Of a stretch of 64,000 bases of DNA, positions 60,382 through 64,000 are shown piece by piece; position 1 is the first letter of the stretch, and each line of letters begins with the position of its first letter. Below the pieces are notes generated by a model. The model was not told the DNA's origin. It did not search any database and worked only from the letters and a program-made list of their open reading frames with translations. The stretch is from assembly GCA_933822405.4 (NCBI GenBank), contig CAKOGP040001758.1, positions 673,657 to 737,656 on the forward strand. The letters are read 5' to 3'. This DNA comes from Cylindrotheca closterium. Its lineage: Eukaryota > Bacillariophyta > Bacillariophyceae > Bacillariales > Bacillariaceae. A program made the translations under genes and the position numbers.

Positions 60382-62503
60382 TCAGGAAGGTCCGCGCCAT
60401 GACCGTGGTTTCGTATCCACTTCGGGGATCGGTGTCCATCCTCCCAATCGCGATCGAAGCTGCATTGCTAAAAAGAAGGCGACGATAATCAGAAGCAATC
60501 CAATGAGCAGTGCTCTTGGAAACATGGAAGGAGGAATAAATCCCAAGTCAGCGATGCTATCAGGGACGTCCCATTCGATTGTGTTGTAGCCCGCCGAGGC
60601 CAGACAATGTGGACCAGTCCATCCCTTTTTACATTCGCAGACCTTTCCACGTGTACAGGTTCCATGTTCGGCACCACCACAGATGTCACGAGCATTGTTG
60701 GTGACTCCCGGGCGGCAATTTCCTCGTCCTTGTTGAATTGATTTCAACGGCCGTTCCTGGAATGGCAGTAGCCGAAGGATATCAAGGTTAGCATTGTACC
60801 GTCTCATGTAGTTTTCACTCGATAGCCCTACACTTCAAACTTACATCTTTATCTTCCTTGTACAAATCAGCGTGCCCCTCAATGTACCTGCGAGTTGGAC
60901 GTTCGGGCGTCGAACAGCCAACCTTTTGTTCCTCAAAATCGGGATTTTGATATACGCGTATTGAATTGATCTTATACTCAGGATCCCCTTCCAGCATCAT
61001 TTTGCAAAAGCCAGGGGAGAATCCGCATTGCGCCGAGTAGTTGGACGAGTGACAATCAAACTCTTTACATTCGCAGCCAGCTGGGCATTGAATCGGGAAT
61101 CCCCATTGCTTTGACACGGCTGTATTGAGGATAATGTAACTCGGTTCACTCGAAATCTCGGATCCTATTGCATGGCAATCGAAGAAGAAATGGAAAGTAA
61201 GCAAGAGAAATAAAAACGACAAATTTCGCCGTTCTCGTTGTATTGTGAAGCGTGTCTTACCTTCCCCAGCAGTCGCAACTCCAGTGCCGTTGATCGCAAG
61301 GACCAATTCCCCATCAAGGAACCAATGCAAGTAACCATCCTTTTCTGCGGTCGGCACATCCCACTCGAGTCGATAAGTGTGAGATCCATTGAAGTGACTT
61401 GCGTCCAACTGTCTATTGTAACTAATGGCATCGCTCCAATAATCAGACTTCTCCGGATGAGGATCGCCTCTGAAATGATTGTAGTTGCCATAAAATCCAA
61501 CATTTAGTGACGTGTTCTTGCCTCCGACCAAACCAGTATACCATTGTCCGGGCCCAGGCCAATATCCTGGTCCTGGACGAAAGTTGCTAAGACCGGGTGC
61601 AACCTGGAAGGAAGCACTCATGAACGGCTGACCGACAGATGATCGTAGGAAGGGGCCATTGTTGGCCTTAATATCACCTGGCTGTACTTCAAAGATATCC
61701 ATTTCGGGAGATCCACGGCCGACATGGGGCAACATTCCGTAATGGCCAACTTCACGACAAGCCGAAATGTGTTGAGCACTGAAACTCTTCGTTGTGCAGA
61801 CTCCCGAGCTCCAGGGCCAAATATGTTCTGAAGATCCGACGTAGGTGTGCCGAGCAAGGTTGCCCAGTAACCAAAAGGCGGGCCACAGTCCACCAACGTT
61901 GTGCTTTCCAGGAAGTTCGACTTCTGCCTCAATGATTCCTCCTGTGAAACAGAATTTGTTCCAGGTTTGTAACATGGCGGACTTGAAGTGTTTCGTCACG
62001 TGGGTATTCTTTCTCTTTACATCGTCAAATCCCACAACATCGGTATCGGATGCTTCGGTCTTGATTACCAGGCTACCATCTTTGGTCCTGGCATTCGACG
62101 TTGAATAGTAGTGCAAAGCGTCATTCGTGTAATCATTCTTTTCTAGAGACGTCCATCGAGGATCCGTTCCATCTTCAAACGTTCGATCTGGAGTATTGAA
62201 TTCTTCAGAAAATACTAGCTCGTACTTATGTGATGAGTACGTTGGAAAAGGTGTCGGTTTAATGGTCGGAGCAAATGTTGGAGCCGCCGTTGTTGGCGCC
62301 TTGGTCTCATTCTTTTCCTTCTTTGAATCTGAATCCTCCTTTGGGGCAGTCTTTCTGACAAAGTAGGGCGTCACCGTCAAGGGTTGCGTGGTTTTGGCCT
62401 CCTCTGGAGTGTCCGGGTCGATCCAATCTGAAGCCACCAAGTTGAAGGTACAAAATTGAATCAAGAGCGCAATCACCACCAGTCGTTCCATGGAAAATGA
62501 CAT
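60382..62503 (-). CDS. KRE6/SKN1-type beta-glucan transglycosylase-like protein, GH16 clan (three exons)
   Basis: Exons 62503-61261, 61164-60845 and 60756-60382 join in frame to 645 residues. A signal peptide or anchor opens the protein; a TAPT-rich linker follows; then the GH16-like domain, with LWPAFWLLGN and the catalytic-type motif GSPEMDIFE, and after the first intron GSEISSEPSYIILNTAVS, all SKN1/KRE6 hallmarks. The end has an EGF-like Cys cluster (CGGAEHGTCTRGKVCECKKGW), a membrane helix and a short cytosolic tail, so the enzyme faces the lumen and is held at its C-terminus. Fungal relatives act in beta-1,6-glucan synthesis; in diatoms such proteins are linked to branching of the storage glucan chrysolaminarin at the vacuole. 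The first intron is free of stops in frame, so an unspliced read-through would only disrupt the GH16 fold. Confidence 0.93.
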
Positions 62504-62881
62504 TTTCAACTGAAATCTGTCTTGTTGCGTGCGTTATAGATATTGTATGAATATGTAACTGATACGGATTGTTTCGGAATGGATCAAGGCTAATTAGAGT
62601 TGACAGTGCTGCTGGAGGATAGTGAGAATGAATTTTGTTTTCCTCCTGGTTTGTGGTACTTGTTGGGGTAGATGACACAGATCAACGCAGACCTCGTCAA
62701 CGACCAGAAGAAACGTAAGCGCAATAAATCCGGGTTTCTATAAGATTCACTCGTCTGCCCGAGAACCGGGATTCAAAAATTGATGGATTCGTTGATTCAA
62801 ACGACCACATCACATCCATCGAACCACATCACACATCACACATCACATCCAACATCATCACGCAACACAGAAACCAAAAAT
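62504..62881. promoter_or_regulatory. Divergent promoter region with CACAT-rich tract
   Basis: Lies between the KRE6-like gene start (minus) and the methyltransferase start (plus). A run of CACAT/CATCA repeats at about 62806-62862 lies in the probable leader of the latter; it remains open in frame to an ATG at 62783. Confidence 0.4.
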
Positions 62882-63982
62882 ATGCAGTCGTTGTCTAGTT
62901 CGAGACCTTCGACATTATTGTTATTGTGCCTCTTAGCAATACTGCAAATTTCCAGAAATACCTGTGACGCTAGGAGCGCTGGTTGGGGATTGTCGCTATC
63001 ATGTATGGCCACTTCTCGGAAAGGACGGTCACGGCCAACCTCCAAAAGTAGTGGTGCAGGAGGGTTTGGAGAAACCCAACCAACTCCGCCAACACCTGCT
63101 GATGTCACAGCAACAACTGAGAATGAGACAAAGGACGATAAGAAAATCTACTCGCTGCCGGCACTCTACGATATGGCCTTTGGGTACCGAAACTTTGACG
63201 AAGAAATTGAATTTCTGGTCGAACAACATCAACTGCTTCACGAAGGAAAAGGGCCCGAACGTGTTTTGGAGTTGGCAGCTGGACCTGCGAGGCATTGCAT
63301 TTACGCACTGCAATCGTCAATGGTGAAATCTGCCACCGCCTTGGACAATTCAATGGATATGTTGGAATACGGTACTGATATTGCTGCCCACGAATTGGAC
63401 ATTGATACCTTTGAGACATCCTTTTCCTATCTCCAAAAGGACATGTCAAATTTTGAAGTCGACTGCGAACCCTTTGATAGTGCTTGGATTATGCTGGGAT
63501 CGTTGCAACACATGACTACCAACGACAAAGTCATCTCTTGTTTCGAATCAATCAACAAGTCTATGGTAAAAGGAGGAACTCTCATTATTGAACTCCCGCA
63601 TCCCAGAGAGACTTTCTCTCTTGTCGAATGTACCCGAAACAGCTGGCAAGTACCTTTGGAAGACGAAAATGGCGAGCAAAGTGGAGAACTAGAGATCATT
63701 TGGGGAGATGACGATGACGAATTTGACCCCATCAAACAAATTCGTCATTTCACAGTGGCCATGGGGCTCAAGGGAACACCAGAGAACGAAGACGAATCAT
63801 CATTAGTCCAGAATGTGAAAGAAGTCGTACCGATGCGTCACTTTACAGCTCAAGAAATCGATGCCTTTGCCAGGATAACTGGATTTGAAGTCACGTCTAT
63901 GCACGGAGCTGTGGCCAGAGGTGTGGACGTCAATAATGAAATTGAAGCCTTTCGGCTTGTTTCAGTCCTCCAAAAGCTGTAA
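62882..63982 (+). CDS. Class I SAM-dependent methyltransferase with signal-like N-terminus
   Basis: From ATG 62882 the product has 366 residues. Motif I appears as VLELAAGPARH (SAM-binding loop), followed by an acidic residue after strand two in ATALDNSMDML, and the post-motif CEPFDSAWIMLGSLQHM with GGTLIIELPHP, all typical of the Rossmann-fold methyltransferases related to UbiE/COQ5. The substrate is not evident. An N-terminal hydrophobic segment (STLLLLCLLAILQI) and a basic, Ser-rich stretch suggest import into an organelle or the secretory path. ATG 62783 in the same frame would add 33 His/Thr/Ser residues encoded by a CACAT-rich repeat, so I prefer the second ATG, which directly precedes the hydrophobic segment. 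Confidence 0.88.
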   Translation: MQSLSSSRPSTLLLLCLLAILQISRNTCDARSAGWGLSLSCMATSRKGRSRPTSKSSGAGGFGETQPTPPTPADVTATTENETKDDKKIYSLPALYDMAFGYRNFDEEIEFLVEQHQLLHEGKGPERVLELAAGPARHCIYALQSSMVKSATALDNSMDMLEYGTDIAAHELDIDTFETSFSYLQKDMSNFEVDCEPFDSAWIMLGSLQHMTTNDKVISCFESINKSMVKGGTLIIELPHPRETFSLVECTRNSWQVPLEDENGEQSGELEIIWGDDDDEFDPIKQIRHFTVAMGLKGTPENEDESSLVQNVKEVVPMRHFTAQEIDAFARITGFEVTSMHGAVARGVDVNNEIEAFRLVSVLQKL

Positions 63983-64000
63983 TTTATAATACTGTAGAAA

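Noticed and set aside
61164..61261. Stop-free intron of the KRE6-like gene read as coding
   Set aside because: It inserts a Phe/Leu-rich stretch into the GH16 core; removing GTAAGA...ATAG restores the conserved G-S-E-I-x-x-E-P junction.

Overview
The window reads as nuclear genomic DNA of a photosynthetic stramenopile, most likely a pennate diatom. The evidence is: genes packed on both strands with few, short GT-AG introns (about 70 to 140 bp, donors mostly GTAAGT or GTACGN); several precursors with the secretory-signal plus A-F type presequence of complex-plastid proteins (NFACT-R protein at 28845-30161, PAP/fibrillin at 58037-58924, the repeat protein at 39621-41692, possibly the Nei glycosylase); a KRE6/SKN1-type beta-glucan enzyme; a BspA-like leucine-rich repeat protein; and a diatom-style membrane protein with an S/P/T-rich stalk and Cys-rich tail. 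I cannot name the species.

Layout. 1-5 kb: a membrane protein cut by the window edge and an SLC13-type transporter. 5.3-11.1 kb: a 5.8 kb segment bounded by 53-bp inverted repeats (50/53 identical), holding an intact spliced amino-acid transporter gene facing a heavily broken gene whose start lies just inside the right repeat; I read it as a decayed DNA transposon with a host-type gene inside. 11.2-14 kb: RPB12, TRM13 and a small tandem-repeat locus. 14.1-19.1 kb: the standout gene, encoding one 1,632-residue polypeptide with H-NOX, HNOBA, guanylyl cyclase and two phosphodiesterase domains (the first lacks metal-binding aspartates). 19.6-35.3 kb: NYN-type RNase, NAGLU (GH89), a small unknown, a basic unknown, MED4-like, LRR protein, plastid NFACT-R protein, IMPACT-AlkB fusion, Nei glycosylase with duplicated SAP modules, and exosome subunit RRP42. 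36-50.5 kb: eIF5B, a plastid-type repeat protein, a large propeller-like membrane protein flanked by a roughly 380-bp direct duplication of its neighbours' 3' junction, and an eight-segment-scale DIS3 ribonuclease gene (seven exons). 50.9-64 kb: small unknowns, a repetitive acidic protein, a four-repeat Myb gene with a dead extra repeat behind it, a TA-flanked MITE, PAP/fibrillin, a secreted helical protein, the KRE6-like enzyme and a methyltransferase.

Functional links. RRP42 and DIS3 belong to the same exosome complex; RPB12 and MED4 both serve transcription; TRM13, eIF5B and the NFACT-R protein touch tRNA or ribosome biology. These look like chance neighbours in a dense genome, not operons. 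Spliced models were built by eye: every multi-exon model given keeps reading frame, starts at ATG (except the edge-truncated gene) and restores family motifs across each junction, but none has been checked against transcripts.
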